Source: Erysipelotrichaceae bacterium (GTDB taxonomy: Bacteria > Bacillota_I > Bacilli_A > Erysipelotrichales > Erysipelotrichaceae). Taken from it: a stretch of DNA of 64,000 nt. The stretch covers positions 1 through 64,000 of the forward strand of contig JAFWII010000019.1 in assembly GCA_017533785.1 (NCBI GenBank), read 5' to 3'. The position numbers and the translations under genes are program-made. The notes under the pieces are model-generated. The model had not been told where the DNA came from. It did no database searches and saw only the letters and a list, made by a program, of their open reading frames with translations. Positions within the stretch are counted from its first letter, which is position 1; each line of letters opens with the position of its first letter. This document shows positions 63,862-64,000 of the stretch, in pieces.

Positions 63862-64000
63862 TCAAAGACTGATGCAGACACGGGCAAAACAGCCCTGTTT
63901 ACGGTATTTTTCCGCGGTCTTCCGGACCTTCTCCTCATCTTCGCAGATCGCGAAGACCGTAGCGCCGCTGCCGCTCATCATGACCGGATCATAGCCTTCT
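63862..64000 (-). CDS. ispE: 4-diphosphocytidyl-2-C-methyl-D-erythritol kinase, C-terminal part (cut by window edge)
   Basis: Last 45 residues of a GHMP kinase. DPVMMSGSGATVFAICED contains the Ser-Gly-Ser-Gly-Ala-Thr motif of IspE, with the usual helix after it (EEKVRKTAEKYRKQG). It ends with a TGA at 63862. The next pathway enzyme after IspD, which is in this window; the order ispE-glmU-prs is common in Bacillota. Confidence 0.85.
   Translation of the reverse strand, partial: EGYDPVMMSGSGATVFAICEDEEKVRKTAEKYRKQGCFARVCISL

Overview
The window is 64 kb of a bacterial chromosome of roughly 50-55% GC by eye, almost all protein-coding and mostly on the minus strand. It looks like a low- to mid-GC Bacillota, an anaerobe of the Clostridia or Erysipelotrichia type. 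The reasons are Shine-Dalgarno sites close to GGAGG, sigma-A promoters often with an extended -10, an ssrA-smpB-rnr-secG cluster, a glmU-prs order, a ZTP riboswitch ahead of pur genes, formate-tetrahydrofolate ligase beside purL, and a PASTA protein. No rRNA, tRNA or CRISPR array was seen, so the genus cannot be fixed.

Layout: 1-5.9 kb holds a hydrolase, two lipoproteins, a NifX-like protein and small proteins including a SUKH protein. 5.96-8.4 kb is a visibly AT-rich block of three orphan genes lying directly 3' of the tmRNA gene; one of them resembles a shrunken, catalytically dead DNA polymerase III alpha chain. 8.6-11.7 kb is the trans-translation and RNA-decay cluster ssrA-smpB-rnr-secG. 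11.7-18 kb holds a GH9 lipoprotein and a PASTA/permease/ATPase operon. 18.2-21.5 kb is the glycolytic operon pgk-tpiA-eno. 21.6-29.8 kb holds a patatin, a GT-C-like membrane protein, a MATE exporter, yigZ, and a TetR gene divergent from an MBL hydrolase that is followed by a GntP permease. 29.9-33.4 kb is metG-dtd-folD-DUF951.

33.4-33.8 kb contains no gene but carries its own promoter and terminator around a foldable RNA of about 350 nt that I cannot assign. 33.9-38.1 kb holds a membrane protein, a TSCPD protein and a zinc/cadmium efflux locus (P-type ATPase plus separate HMA protein, divergent from arsR-ogt). 38.1-51.1 kb is a 13 kb purine operon purE-C-F-M-N-O-H-D-L-fhs under a ZTP riboswitch. 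In it the bifunctional PurH is replaced by a transformylase-only protein plus a PurO-type cyclohydrolase, and PurF lacks its N-terminal catalytic cysteine. 51.2-64 kb holds prfB (programmed frameshift), secA, csp, ispD, malQ, mscL, an amidase, a HAD phosphatase, ybaK, an RluA-type synthase, prs, a GlmU-like protein with a damaged nucleotide-binding motif, and the 3' end of ispE.

Two themes cross the window. One-carbon supply (folD, metG, fhs) sits next to its main consumer, purine synthesis (purN, purH). Second, at least eight genes have a -10 box exactly 6 or 7 nt before the ATG and no Shine-Dalgarno, which suggests leaderless mRNAs, while neighbouring genes use strong GGAGG sites.
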